Shown here: one piece after another, positions 14,918 to 28,015 of the stretch | Layout: every line of letters begins with the position of its first letter | Numbering within the stretch: position 1 is the stretch's first letter | Assembly: GCF_963576545.1 (NCBI RefSeq) | Contig: NC_083639.1 | Span: 13,612,618-13,676,617 of the forward strand | DNA length: 64,000 nt | Reading direction: 5' to 3' | From: Limanda limanda | Taxonomy: Eukaryota > Chordata > Actinopteri > Pleuronectiformes > Pleuronectidae | The notes under the pieces: model-generated | Told to the model about the DNA's origin: nothing | What the model saw: only the letters and a program-made list of their open reading frames with translations | The model's database searches: none | Position numbers and translations under genes: made by a program

Positions 14918-17900
14918 TGGACTTTTAAAACATCAGTAAATGTTTTACAATCCTCGGTAGGCAGGCAGGCAGAACTCGTCATAACACCTGCTCTCTCTGT
15001 CATCCAGTGCACTGTATATGTGATCTTACTTTTTTTAAAATTTGTATATACCATTGTCATGTAGATAAATGAAACCATTAAGTCCTTCGCAAATATTGTC
15101 ATAGTGGAACAGTGCAGTCTATGCACATATACATATGGACACCCGGCTGACTTCTGGCTAATGAAAGATCAACCCAGTGGTGGAGCACAAAATGATCTAA
15201 GGAGCGAATGAGGTCAGACATTTATCCCCCATCAGAAACCACTGGGGAGCTGCAGCTTCATGAGGTAGTGAGGTGAGGTGAGGGTCGCTGATCAATCGCA
15301 GCTCTGTGACACACACAAAGGTTAAATTAGGTTTCGATGAGGGAGAGACTTTGAGAACTTATTACTGCCAATGCTCAAAATCTTCTAGAGCAATTTATTT
15401 ACATTTCACACCCTGATTTCACATGTGGTAGCTACACAGTCATTTCATTTTTCATTTGCGTCCAGACAGCACTGACCAAGAGCCAGTATTTGTGTATGTG
15501 TGAGAACGAGTGAGCAAGGCAAACAAAATGAATTCATTATCTTCCAAACAGATTCCTCCTACCTCGCTCTCTCTCTGCAGGCGACATACTCTCTGACCTA
15601 ATGCCCCTGACCCACTGCTTGACAAATGTAGTGGTGCTCCACATCTCTTATGGTGGACTTACTTCACAGATACACATTAAACGAGGCAGGTTCTCTACTT
15701 TAACCAAGTGTGAGTGGTGAGACAAAAGGAAACTTTATTTCACATTGAGCTGGGCATATTACAGTGATCGTATCAGTTGCAGGTGCGGACTGAAACAATA
15801 ATTCAGGCACGAACCTGTTTGTTTATAATTTGAAAAACATTAGGTAGATGAAATATCCCACAGGTCACTGGGAATTTTCATTAAACGGTGCTTTGATAAT
15901 GCACATTTTTCAGTCCTGATGTAGAGTGGTCACAGTGTCTCTCGTCTGACGTATTGTGACTCAGCTATCGGAACGGCTCATTCACACCAGTTACTAGAAG
16001 GATTCAGATATAATCAGATCAGAAAAAGATGACTGCAGAATAGAGCAGGAAAAATCTTAAATAACAGAGGATACCCTTTATGGTGCAGCAGGTCCAAATG
16101 AACCACAGGCCAATATTTTATGCTCGTGTCAAATAGACTGTAGTTTACTGTTGGGCCTGCGTCACACTCGGCTGCAATAGATGAAGGCTGTAATATTTAA
16201 TGACAGAGTGCAATGGGGGCCAAAATCAGGGTCTGTTTTATGCTGTCAGTGGTATGTTTGCCCTGAAACTTCACTATGGACCTCTGCAGTATTTTGTTTG
16301 AGCATCTGTTGATAGAGGCATTCGTTTTTATCTTAGTGAAAGTCTGTTGTGTCACAGTCTCTGAATATGAACCCCAGGTATGAAACATAATTAAAAAGAT
16401 AAAATAAGACATTAGAGACCACCCTGTTTATTCTTTTTAATGTACACAGTGAAGCTTTGCCTTTTTACTGTTGATCAACAATATCCAAAAGTTATTTTAT
16501 ATTTCTGCTGATTCATGATGTGGTTTCCTGGAGTCTTATTGCCTCAGGAAGCATGTTCCTAATCTAATCTATGGTTTTTAATTGAAATACTTTATCTCTC
16601 AAGATGTGCCTGTTGCCTATCTCGAATATCTGATTTTCCAAACAAATTAAAAAGTTATCAGGAAAATAAACAGTCTTGGAGACAATGAAACATATTATCA
16701 AAGGACTATAAGAATGTCCATATTTGCAGATCAAAAATCCCAAGATAGACTTTGTAGGCACTAAATTTTAACTGACGGAGCCTGAAGACATTTTCTGTGG
16801 TAGATGTACAGATTGTTATGATGAGTGAACCTGATGAGTCGTCTTTGTGTTGTAGGATTTCTTCCTCTTGGAGCCTGGTTCTTCTCTGACGTCAGCGACA
16901 GACCCTCCAGTCCCAACAACAAGGTACGGCACATCTGAGCCTCTGTCTTTCTTCTACCCATGGGCTGTGATATTCTGTCTTCTTTTAATGACTTTGTTTA
17001 CATCTTCAGCCCAGTTGCGAACGTGACTATAGAGCTAGTGCTAATGAGACAGTGTTAGCCTTGATGTTGTTACTTGACATATTGAAAGGCCTTAACCGCC
17101 AGTGGAATTAGCTCATAGGCTTCAGAAAGATGGCACGCCTTGACCTTGTCCAGATTGCACTACGATGGGTCTTCAGGGCATCAATTCTGAACTCGGCCGT
17201 CAAACAGAAAATGAGTCCGAAGCTGTGGAAGGCAGAACTTGTCGTCCTTTGTGCAAGCTAATAAATCTCTCGGGGCTTTTGTTTGCTTGGATCAAAAACT
17301 GATCGGAATGGAAATGTCAGTGTATTTGATGTTAAGTCGTTTGAATGTAACATGAGATACAGTAGCTACACCGCTGCCGTGTGGTTGTATCTATGAAAGG
17401 GCATGTTTTGTCATGCAGACGCATGCACAATGTTGCCTGCAGAGCAGCGAGCGCTGATGGAACAAAGCCACGGTGCTCAGCATCATGAGTGTCCTCTGTG
17501 GGCTTCCCTGAGGTCCGACTCTGAACTCTTGATTTCACACTGGATTAATTTCAATCTGAGCAAATATCTCTTCTGTAATACTGTCTATGGGAGAGCACAG
17601 TGCTGAGCAGACAACTATGTGAAGGAACTCAGCCTTCTTTACTCACAGTAGAGCCACTGCTTTCACTTCTTCATATTGAAACAAGCCCTTTGTTTGCACT
17701 ACAAAATTAAACTGTAGATTTGTGGAACGGACCTGAGGGGCAACGGAGAGAGTGCTGGGAGGAGTCATGACCGTGTACCTTGTTAAATTTCCAGTGACAT
17801 TGATAATCCCTCTGGGGTTTTTTTCTTGCTTTTTTCATGCTTCCTAAAAACAGATCAATAACCTTTCTGCAGCTGATGCATTAGTGATGTTTTTGTTCCA

Positions 17901-20659
17901 CCGAGCTGTTCGCTGCACAAAGTCCTACATAACAGTGACCCATTCATCCGGGCACACTGAAAGCATCAAAGGGTGAAAAGTTTAAAAGCTGAACTATTTT
18001 TACAGTCTGGCATTCAAAAGAAGTACCTTTAATAACATTTGAGCAAATGCTGACCTCTGCACATATTGATTGGATCAATATTACCTCAAATAACTACACT
18101 GTAGGGAGGGATCATATAGAAAGCAGCAGAGGGCAGGAGCTCCTCAAAATAAGAAAATCGTTTTCACTGTGTTGGCGTGAGCAGGAGAAGAAATATCAGC
18201 CAACAAAACTTTCACAGGTATTTGCAGTCACTGAAACACTTTTAGACTTTTATAAGAATCTTTTCACACCTTTTAAACTAATCAAAAGCTCAGTCACACC
18301 AATTTCTTCAAACTTATTACAATCTCTCTGTTAGACCTCACTTTTTACAAATAAATGGCCATAAGAATCACCAACATATACCAATCAAACACAAGATTAG
18401 AACCATTTGCTTGTTGTCGTGACTGTGGCCGATCAGAGTAGGATTATAAAAATAGTGAGCTTATAAATACATTAGACTGTATATAAAGTGGCATCTAATA
18501 CTAGCCTAGGCTAAATATTATAGCTTACAATATATGCTTTTTATATACACACCAAAACCAACAATAAAATAGGTAAGTGGTTTCAATGTGGCTGATCTGT
18601 GTACATTATATTCCATGTTAGTGAACAATGGATATTAAATACTGTGTTTATTTTCATATCTTCTGTGAGTGGGCTTGAGTTGCATTAATGACATTTGAAT
18701 TCAATTTTAAATGCTAAGTGTGCATATGCACAAAACATTTGATTTGAAATTCAAATGATTATTGTTATAAAACATAGATGCTAATTATGCAGTCTCTGTC
18801 GGTCTTAGATAACATGTATTTATCTTCCATTGTTTATGTAAAGCATTTCAGTATGTCAGAGGGAAAGGACAGAGCCGAAAGAGTGCTTGTAATTACGCAT
18901 GCAGGAGAAGCTATTGTACATGAAGCTGTTGCACAAATACATCCAGTATGTGTGCTCGAAACCAAGGTGAGTTAACTGTCCACATGCATGGTTTAGCAGT
19001 GAGAACAGGGAGCGTCCATGTTTCTGACAATATGGCATCATAGTCCATGTGGTTAATGTCTCCACAGCCTGAAAGGTATCCATCACTAAATGCCAGAGAG
19101 ACACACTGTCCCCCAAGCCATGAACCCATTGCTTTCATTCAACCCACAATCAATTTGCCCCTCTATCTCCTGAGAGTCACAGTGGTACATCTTATCTGTG
19201 ATGCATTGTCGATGTGATTATGTTTTGCTTTCATGTGTCAGGGAAGAATGTACAATTCATCTGCAGCACCGAAGAAAAAATATTCATTTGGAATCCAAAT
19301 AAACATTTTTTTTGCTCTACTGATAAAGTTATTCTATCACTGCAACTGTGAGTATAGACTTTGGAATCATGAATGAAGAAAACAAATATCTCAGTTTTTT
19401 TCTCAGAGCTTAAGATTTTGTCTTCAAATTATTCTTCAAAAAACACCTAATGATATTCAGAGATATAAAGAAAATCATTTCACATATGAGGTGGAACAAG
19501 TGAAACGACTAGTTCTGCATTTTGCACAGTAAAGGGGACATCTGATCTTTTTTTCAACCTGGGCCCTATGTTTATAATTGGATGTGTAAAAAAATAGCAC
19601 TTTAAAAATCTTTTGGAATCAGCACCGTAGATTCTATATCTCATGAGATCCCTGTGCTCTGTTCATTTGCATAGAGGCTCTGCTTTGGTTTTAATGAATT
19701 TGCAGCGCAACTCCTCATGCGAGGACCTTTCAAAATATGTATATCTTGTTTCTGCTTTAGCCAAAAGAACAAAAGTGCTGACACTAGTGCAAGAGGAAGT
19801 GTCTATTAGATTTTGAAATGCAGCGCTTCATTACTGAGCCTGATACTGGAACAGTGAGTTATTAGACTCTAAAAAGGATTCTGTGCCATGGGTCATCTTC
19901 TTGTTTCATTTGCGGGACCATCACTGGGGAAAGAAGACATTATATTGGTCTGTATTCACTGTATATAGCACTTTTCTAGTCTTAAAGACTACAGTATATT
20001 TTTTGCCATTCCCCCACACAAAGAGTGCAGCACTTTCACTGCTTTTGCGCCAAGTACCTGGTATTTTTACTGTGAGCTCACTGTCACACTGTCAAGTCTT
20101 ACTGGGTGCTTTTCATACTATGACATGTCAAAATGTCCGCAGAGAAAAAGGCCTGTTGTGGAACACATGTACCCGATTCAACAATGACTGAGATTTATAA
20201 AATATAATCAAGAGTATGTGTGACTTTATAAATCTGACTAAACAAACCCATATGCACTCTCTGAGTGTGCTTGACTGCTTTGGCACCTGAACCACTAATT
20301 CATCACATGTAACAGTAAACCATCATCACTTTAATATCTCACATATCCTTATTAAATGTCACATGGTTGATAAATGACTCATCTATAGAGAAACAGACTT
20401 CACAGTGCCTCAATATTCAGGATCAAATGAAAAGGCCATTAAGGAACTAATTACTCAAATGTACATAAACATAATCATACAACCCACATCTTAAAAAAAG
20501 CAATGCAAGATGACGTTTATTAATGCACATAATAATTGTCATTCCCATCCCTTAAAGTGACTTCTGTTCCTGCACAAGATAAAAGTGTACATGACTAAAG
20601 GAAAGTGGCATACAATGTTGCCTATAAAGGCTTATTCATGTCATTATGCTGACATGCCA
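14918..20659. other. Long non-coding stretch, no gene assigned
   Basis: No recognised family. Two splice-bounded open segments exist: 16856-16923 (described in the findings) and 18905-18966 (weak acceptor). At 18473-18488 an agactgtatataaag motif resembles the left terminus of the 35824-36276 repeat family, but no further similarity is visible. Other open frames are short. Confidence 0.4.
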
Positions 20660-20749
20660 TCTCTCTGTCTCTCTCTCTCTTTCTCTCTGTCTCTCTCGTT
20701 TCGTCTTTTCTGTATATGTGTGTGTGTCTGTGTGTGTGTGTCTGTGTGT
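20660..20749. repeat. (CT)n and (TG)n imperfect microsatellites
   Basis: Imperfect CT repeats at 20660-20698 are followed by imperfect TG repeats at 20716-20749. Confidence 0.9.
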
Positions 20750-20840
20750 AGTCCAGTTTGTGTAGGCATTGCATTAACATGGTTTAATCCCCTGCTTGGC
20801 TTATTGGATACAAATCCTTCCCAAAGCTTTAAAAGCTCCT

Positions 20841-20846
<6 letters not shown>

Positions 20847-20933
<87 letters not shown>

Positions 20934-20938
20934 CTCTC
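20847..20938. repeat. (CT)n microsatellite
   Basis: About 84 bp of pure CT (20847-20930) with a short decayed end. It accounts for the Ser-Leu frames in this area. Confidence 0.97.
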
Positions 20939-23900
20939 AGTGCCTCTCATTTCACAACATCTTCACTTTTATAATCAAACCACATCCGATGATGGTTTCA
21001 CTGTGTAATTTTAAATATTGGCCATTTCCTAATTGACATTTTATTATTTTGGCCATGATAATACGAGTTTCAGCACTGCAATAAGCTTAAGTAATAACTG
21101 TTTAACTACCTTCCTGTAATTTTTTCATTAATCTGTGGCACGATTTAACACCATCAGTTTTGATTAAGCTGATTTATAACACTATAAGCACCTGATGTCT
21201 GGTCATGTTTTGCACATAGTAAGCAAATATAAATACATATTTTTCAGAAATACTCATGACTTCAACCAATATCTTTTATAATTTGTTCTTATTTTGAAAA
21301 CATTCATCAGGCCTTTACTGTTTTACTGTTTTACTGTTTACTTTCGTACTGTCTTTGACCTTGCAGTCATGGATGGGATTTAATTTTTAAAGTAAGGAGT
21401 GAAACATGAGTGACAAAACCAACTAGAGCAAAATACAGGAGGTTGCTTTTCTCATTGGCAATTAACAGAGAGAAACTGCTGCTGGATCATCAATGAGGAA
21501 TCAATCCTCAGGACTCTCAGTGCACAGTGTAATACACAGTGAAACAGTGTCTGTAGAAACCCTCTTGTGTAAGCATTAGTGAGTTTTTACAAACCCAATT
21601 GTACATCGGAATGTGCTGTTACTTGGCCAAACTTTATGAAATACCATAATTCATGTGCCCACAACTACAATATAATTTAATTTAATCAACATTTCTGTGA
21701 ATGTGCCAGTGATAGACAGCTGGCTTCTTTTCATCTGCAGCCCTTTGTCCAGATGTTACTACATATGAGTATCTACGTAAACAGAACCTAATACATTTGG
21801 TCTTGTCTCAGCAAGTACCTCTCTTTGGTCAGAAAATGACATAGTACTTAAGTAGCAAAGCATTTTCTCTGTGTTTCTGTAACTGTTTGGTGCCCACAGT
21901 GTCCTGATTAGCCTTCGACTTCCACCATGCACAGTAATGTCTGTGTAAAGTAAATGTAAGTGTTAACCTTCACGAATCTCTACAGCTCCTTCATCTCAAA
22001 CACTCATCTGTCTATGAAGGGACTGGAACAGGAATAGAAAATCATTTAACAGTGAGAGGACTATTTCCTGCTCATATTCATGTTGGCCAATGAAAAGAGA
22101 AAATTAAATTATCTTCTGTTCCTATTTTTTAGTCTGAATGTCTGACTTGGTCATAAGAGTTTCTCAGAGCAAATTAATATCAGGTTAATGTGCCTATTAT
22201 TAACCTGGGATTCTATTTTAATAGCCTCAGCACCAATTACTGGAGTTCTTCAATATCAGTATCACACAGTGTGACCTAATTAACTTGGCAGAGACAGATG
22301 CTATAATTTCTCATGTATGATTTCATTACAGATAATATTTGAAGAGAGAAACTATGTGTTAATGTCAACTTGAGCAGAGGGGTAATTAAGAAAAGGCTTT
22401 ATTAAATGTTAAAAGCACCACAAGGAGGCCATGACCTACTGTTATGTATATCATCGATGTTATGCTATACAAAATAAGTTGCTCTATGGATTTAAGGTAA
22501 ACACATAAAAAATGTGTCTGCTCATTGTCAACAAATTGAATTATGTCGTCAGCATATAACAGTCTTCACTTATTTTTCTTCTACTACTTTTAAATGATGT
22601 TTCAACTAACTGCCACTGGTCCGAACCATCCAAAATCTGAAGTTGATCTAAACCGAGAACCCCTCTTTTGGTCAGAAACACTTTTGGCCGTTTGTCTGAA
22701 AGGGCCTAATCTCTTGAGTAATTCATTTATCTACAGGCGTGTGCAACAGTTTTATCGTTGCTCCCACCATAAGGCTGGTTTACACATTATTTTTAGCACT
22801 AACAACCAGTGATATAGAAAACATTTTTTATTTTATACCTGATGCTACATGTAACAATGGCAAGCTGTAAAAGAAAGCACTGCGACTTCACATGTGAGAG
22901 CCGGTGCAAGCAGGAGCCACATCCTGTCATTTTCCCTGACTCCTTCCCCTCTGAGAATCTCTCTTCATGATGTCTCACTCCTGCAAATACTTCTCCCTGC
23001 CCATTCTGCACTCTCCCTTTCACATGCAACCCTTTCTTTACTCTGCGCGATAAAACTTGCCCCTCTCTTTCTATCTAGTGACTGCTCTGTATTTTTCCCC
23101 GCAATCTGCGAGGCCATCTGGTCCTCTGTCCTCAGCCTCAGTCTGTCTGCAATATCTTTGCTCTCTGAATCCATTTGACAAGATTAATAGACTGAACCTC
23201 AGACAGATATAAGCTGCTCATTTGGATAGGGATCGTGGGGAGGGGATGGGTTCAGAGCTCATTGTGAGCAGATGAGCAGGCTTTTTCTTTTTCTTCTTTC
23301 CCTCAATGGCAGCTCACCTGGCCAATCAGAAGGATTCATGGTAATACAAACTACAGATTTAACATAGAATTAATCTGAGAGGGAAACGATATATCATTGT
23401 GATGTTTCTTGTTTGATATGGACGCATGTCAAGCAAACAAGAGTGACCCCTTTTTTCTCCCAGTGTCAGCCGAGGTCGAAGACTCACTGAAACCACTCAG
23501 TTGGCAGGATAAACTGTAGTCGGATTATATACTGCTGCCAGGTCTGAGATCAGCTGTGATGTTGTGATGGGGACAGTGTGGAATATATGGAATATATCAA
23601 CTGCTAAGCACATGTCATGTCTTTGAAACCTTTATATTGTCAAATACCAATCTTTATAATCAGGAACATCAGGAATCATTACAGTTTTTATTTAAGAAAA
23701 TGAATTTCTAAGGATTTCTCTGCACTGTGTGTCAGTCAAAAGTTTATTCCCCTGTGATAATTTTTAGTTTAAACTACAAAAATCGTTTCACAAAAACTTC
23801 AGGTCTTAGGCCCTTAGGAAGAGATCATGTCAAACAGAACAAATAAATCTTTCCAAAAGACTTCAGGCCAAAAGAAATAATTCAAATATGTTGACTTTTG

Positions 23901-25428
23901 AATCTAATTCAATATAAATTCTCTGCCATTAAGTTTACTGTACCAGGTTTTACATGACTGGAAAGAGCCATTCATTGAGCGATATATTAATGTCATAGTA
24001 AGTACTTGCAGCATTATATTCAGTGTTTAATAATAAACAAATAACTGAATTTACACATTTTTGACAATGTCCACAAATACTGATTGTTAAGGTCATAAAG
24101 GTCGAATTTATGGCAGAGCTGTTACATTAAAGTGCAATAGATGGTGTGGTTGTACCTTAAAATGTTGTCACTCTGTGTGTATGTTATATTGAAAAAGTAA
24201 TATCAGTGCTGTGGTATAAATGTGACACTTTCTGTAACAGTCTTTAGTAAGTATCACTCAGGATGAGAGGGCTTGACTGAGTAATGGTCTGTCCAAGGTG
24301 CTTTTTATGCATTTATGAATTGTGTCACAGGTCATACACAATCTGCAGGCTGGTGGTTCCCCACTGCTAATTGACCTGTCCTAATTTCAGCAACTGCTTC
24401 ACAGTTTTAACATACTAATGTAAACATGCCCGGTGTGAATGTGCACTTTGCCAGTCAACATTTTAAGACTAAGCCATACATTTGTTTTTCTTCTTTATAT
24501 TTATATTAAAAAATTGTGTGTAGTAGTCCTTTGTCCCTTTCGGTTCATTATCTTAGTACATCCTGTGACATAAGAGATCCCACCACCAGCGTGGATGCCA
24601 ATGCTCAATAGTTGACTTGTGAACCCAAATTGCTCACTCCTGCTTACTCCTGTCTCTGTCCTGTTTTTCTCTGATTCATTTTCAAAATAGGATAAAGTAT
24701 ATATTTTTTATTTTATTACATCACACTCACAGCACATGCTCTCCTCTTGGAAATGAAGATTTGTCATTCAAACCAGAGCAAATCCTGATTCACACATGAT
24801 TTAAACATTTAACTGCCTTTTCTGTGTTTATTTGCCAAATTAGGGTTTCTGCCCATCCAGAAATACTCAGTTCTTTGATTTTCTCCCACTCGTCTCTTCT
24901 CAACCTCGACTTCTATTTTTCTTTTCCAGCAAACCAATTTATCATGCATGCTAATTAACGAGGGTGGCCTCAATTAAATTGATAATTGGACCATATGGAA
25001 AATCCAAAGGGAGAGACATCATGGACAAACTGTCTTTATGCTCTTGTGAGGACCTTCTATTATTTCTAAGTGAAGTTTGTTTTGGCTACAGAATTGATTC
25101 CGTTTAATAAGATTTGTTTGGCAAAAAAAATATCCCTTGTTACACAGCTGCTTTACTTCTTGCTTTTGCAGGTGAACCCTTTATTTATCAATAAATACTT
25201 TGGTGCCATATTAAGCCCCGTGTGAGTTTTAGGATTTACATTTTTTTTCTTTTACTAGCATTTTTAAGACTTAAAGTCTTCTCCAGCTATTTATGTGACA
25301 ATTTGTGGTACAGAATTTCCTGATTTATAAAGCCCAACACAGCAGTTGCACGTACCCTTTTTAACCAAATATGTTATATAGAACATGAGACAGAAGCCTT
25401 TGACAGAAAATGGAGCACGTATAGTACC
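20939..25428. other. Long non-coding stretch with conserved-element-like patches
   Basis: No gene supported. It includes three tandem ttttactg units at 21313-21340. Patches rich in TAATTA/ATTA homeodomain cores lie at about 22090-22390 and 24940-25000. These have the composition of vertebrate conserved non-coding elements, but conservation cannot be seen from one sequence. Frames at 22894-23178 run on opposite strands with no domain. Confidence 0.4.
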
Positions 25429-25615
25429 TTAAAGGGATAGTTCACCCAAAAATTAAAATTCACTCATTATATAATCACCACTATGCAGATGGAGGGGCGG
25501 GTGTCCAAAAAACCTGTTTGGAGCTTCAGGGGTAAACAGTGTTGCATCCAAATCAAATACAATCGAAGTAACTGGGCTACCACTTCTTAAAAAGTAAAGA
25601 AAAACAAAAGTAAAC
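25429..25615 (+). mobile_element. Truncated TTAA-start teleost DNA element
   Basis: It begins ttaaagggatagttcaccc and continues with aaaaattaaaattcactcat, then ggagcttcagg-gtaaacagtgttgcatccaa and caatcgaagtaactggg. I recognise this as a very common fish nonautonomous element whose left end follows a TTAA site. The right part is lost where the next repeat begins near 25639. Superfamily assignment (piggyBac-like, from the TTAA) is inference. Confidence 0.75.
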
Positions 25616-25638
25616 TAGGGCTACGTTGTAGCACTTGC

Positions 25639-26120
25639 GGGCCCGAGCACCCGCACGTTGAAGCCTGTTGCGGTCGGGGGAGAGAGCGAACGATGACCAA
25701 GCGCACGTCTCCGCGTTGAATGCGTTTTACGCTCTGCGGCGAGGATAAACGCTTCACATTCCCAGAAGTTGAAGTTGATCTGATGAAAGCCCTATGAGTT
25801 CGTCAAAGTACAAATGAGGAAAATGGCCAAAATAGCCATTAAAGTCAAAATGGCGGGCTTCCTGTTTGGTCTAGCATGTCTATCCAAGAGACTTATTTGT
25901 TTTTTATGAAAAGACATATGTCCCTATATATTTTTGTAGATGTCGGCCAATCGTAGTGCCGGGGCTGCCCTTTAGGGGGTGCTAGTCAGTTATATTGCGA
26001 GGCCCATTCCTTAAAACCATCTGAATGTCTGTTGGGGGGGGGGGGGGGGGGGTGGTGGTTTGAGGGAGATAGACCCATATACAATACAATAGGGCCCCCC
26101 ATCGCTTGGTGCTTGGGTTC
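25639..26120. mobile_element. Teleost 'aaatggcgggcttcctgtt' repeat, copy left of TRIM gene
   Basis: The ends gggcccgagcacc (25639-25651) and ggtgcttgggttc (26108-26120) are imperfect inverted repeats (10 of 13). The body carries aagttgatctgatgaaagcc, aaaatggcgggcttcctgtt, ttttgtagatgtcggccaat and gggctgccctttaggggg, all of which recur at 28393-29000. A run of 19 G (26034-26052) interrupts it. It lies 212 bp beyond the stop codon end of the TRIM gene. Confidence 0.75.
26034..26052 (+). repeat. Poly-G tract (19 G)
   Basis: Homopolymer inside the left repeat copy, followed by tggtggt. Its length is error-prone in assemblies, and it can form a G-quadruplex. Confidence 0.9.
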
Positions 26121-26332
26121 TTTCAAACATATTCATGTCAGTGTAATTATAGATTTCTGTCTTTACAAAGTGAGAACTAAATATGATAAAGGAAGGTCAG
26201 TGTTTGATTGACAGCTGATCTCTGTGCGGAGCAGAAACGTCACCACGATGAACTTTGATCAACAAACATGGAGACAAAAGAAGTTAAAGATTTACACACA
26301 GAATCTAAATCACTGTTTTTAATTACTCAAGT

Positions 26333-28015
26333 CTATTTGAGTTTACAGAACTCAGCTGTGGATCTAGAATAATGAACCATAACTCCAGCATAGAGAGGCT
26401 GAGTGAATGTGGTCTGGACTCTGTGGAGGAGAGTCATGGTGTCAGAGACGCTGTAGAAGGACAGAACACCTGCACTGTGATCCAGGTACACTCCTACTCT
26501 GGAGGACACAGGACCTGACACTGGAGTCTTGATGCTTTTGTAAGTAAAATCATAACTGTCTCCATCACAATATAATACCTAAGATTTATCATTGTATCCA
26601 AATCTACATTCACTTTTGCTTCCTGCTCTGCTGATATTCTTGTATGTGACTGCTACAAAAAATCCTCCCCCCACCTCCATCTCCAGCTCCACCTCCCAGT
26701 AACAACGTCCAGTCAGACTCTCTCTACTCAGCACCTGAGGCCATACATTGAATCTGTCTGGGTGATAAGAATAAGACTGATGTTTTTTCGTCCATCTTAC
26801 TTTTCTGTTTCCCTTAGATAATAACAGATGTGTGTATGCTGTGTTGGGATCCAGTGTGATTTCCTGTGAATATATTAAGAAGTCAGCTCTGGTCTGTGGC
26901 TCTGGTTGTCGCAGTAAAACATCCACTTGAGACACAATCTGTAAAATCTGTGTCTCTGTCTCACTCAGAATGTCCTGTAGTCGACCTCTGACCTGTGACA
27001 CAGCTGCTGTCACGTCCTCAAAGTTCCTCAGAGAACGGATCCTGAAGCTGGATGAGTGTGTAGATTCACTGAGTGGTGACAGTGAGGGGTAGTTGTGTAG
27101 AAACTGGTTGTGACCCTCTGTGTCTGAGAGCTGCTTCAGTTCATGGTCTTTCCTCTTCAGCTCAGTGATCTCCTGCTCCAGTCTCTCCTGAAGCTCTCTG
27201 ACTCGACTCACTTCAGTGTCCTGCTGGGATCTGATCTGCTGCTCCACATCAGAGCTTCTTTTCTCCAGCAGAGGGATCAGCTCAGTGAAGATCTCCTCAC
27301 TGTCCTCCACTGCTTTATCAGCAGAGCCATTGACGGCCTCCTCCTCCTGTTGAAGCAGCTTCACGTATTTCTCTGTGTCCTGGACTCTCTGCTGGATTGT
27401 TTGTCTCCTCAGCCCGAGTTCTCTCTGCCTCTTAGTCCTTTCTGCTACAGCTGACACTGTGTCGTGGTCTTTATGTTCCTCCACAGAGCAGAGATAACAG
27501 ATACACTGCTGATCAGTGCGGCAGAACATCTTCATCACCTCGTTGTGACGAGAGCAGATGTTCTCCTGGAGCTTCTCCGAGGGCTCCACCAGCGTGTGCT
27601 TATTCAATGGAGCTGACTGAAGATGACGCTGGAGGTGTTTTTCACAATAAGAGGCCAAACAATTCAAACAGGACTTGAGAGCTTTCAGTTTTCTCCCAGT
27701 GCAGACATCACAGGCCACATCTTCAGGTCCAGCATAGCAGTGATCAGCAGGACCAGCTTGGAGTCCAGTCTTCTTCAGCTCCTCCACTAAATCAGCTAAC
27801 ATGGTGCTTGTCTCCAGGACAAGCCTCGGTGTGAAGGTCTGTCTACACTGAGGACAGCTGTAGCTTCCTCTCTCCTCCTCTTTGTCCCAGTGGGTGTTAA
27901 TACAGCTCAGGCAGTAGCTGTGTCCACAGCCAGTAGTCACAGGATCCTTCAGTTGATCCACACAGATCAAACAGGAGAGTCTTTCTCTGTCCAGTTGATT
28001 TTCTTGCTGCTCCAT
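26333..28015 (-). pseudogene. TRIM family RING/B-box/PRY-SPRY E3 ligase gene with one in-frame stop (TRIM16/25-like)
   Basis: An intronless frame reads from ATG at 28015 (an upstream in-frame ATG exists at 28096) to TAG at 26333, 560 codons. The start at 28015 gives MEQQENQLDRERLSC, the usual N-terminus of this fish family. Domains in residue numbers from that start: RING 15-57 (C15, C18, C30, H32, C35, C38, C54, C57); a B-box1-like CxxC block 102-145; B-box2 154-184 (C154, H157, C165, C173, C176, H181, H184 among its ligands); coiled coil about 190-300; PRY from about 378; SPRY to the terminal AEFCKLK. Such proteins are cytosolic E3 ubiquitin ligases, many of them in antiviral signalling. 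Codon 479 (26579-26581) is TAG, just after FGYNDKS, where relatives carry tryptophan (TGG). The frame stays open for 81 more codons of normal SPRY sequence. The 478-residue product would lose most of SPRY. Options are a recent pseudogene, a null allele, a sequencing error or readthrough. The exact paralogue cannot be named from this window. Confidence 0.9.
26579..26581 (-). other. In-frame TAG within SPRY coding sequence of the TRIM gene
   Basis: On the minus strand the codons run aaa tct tag gta tta tat. The family motif here is NDKSW, so a single G-to-A change in TGG explains the stop. The reading frame and SPRY similarity continue unbroken on both sides. Confidence 0.85.

Noticed and set aside
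18905..18966. Exon-like segment ending in aag|gtgagt
   Set aside because: The donor is good, but the acceptor (cgcatgcag) has no pyrimidine tract and the peptide resembles nothing known to me.
27143..27454. 103-aa plus-strand frame
   Set aside because: Antisense shadow of the coiled-coil coding region of the TRIM gene.
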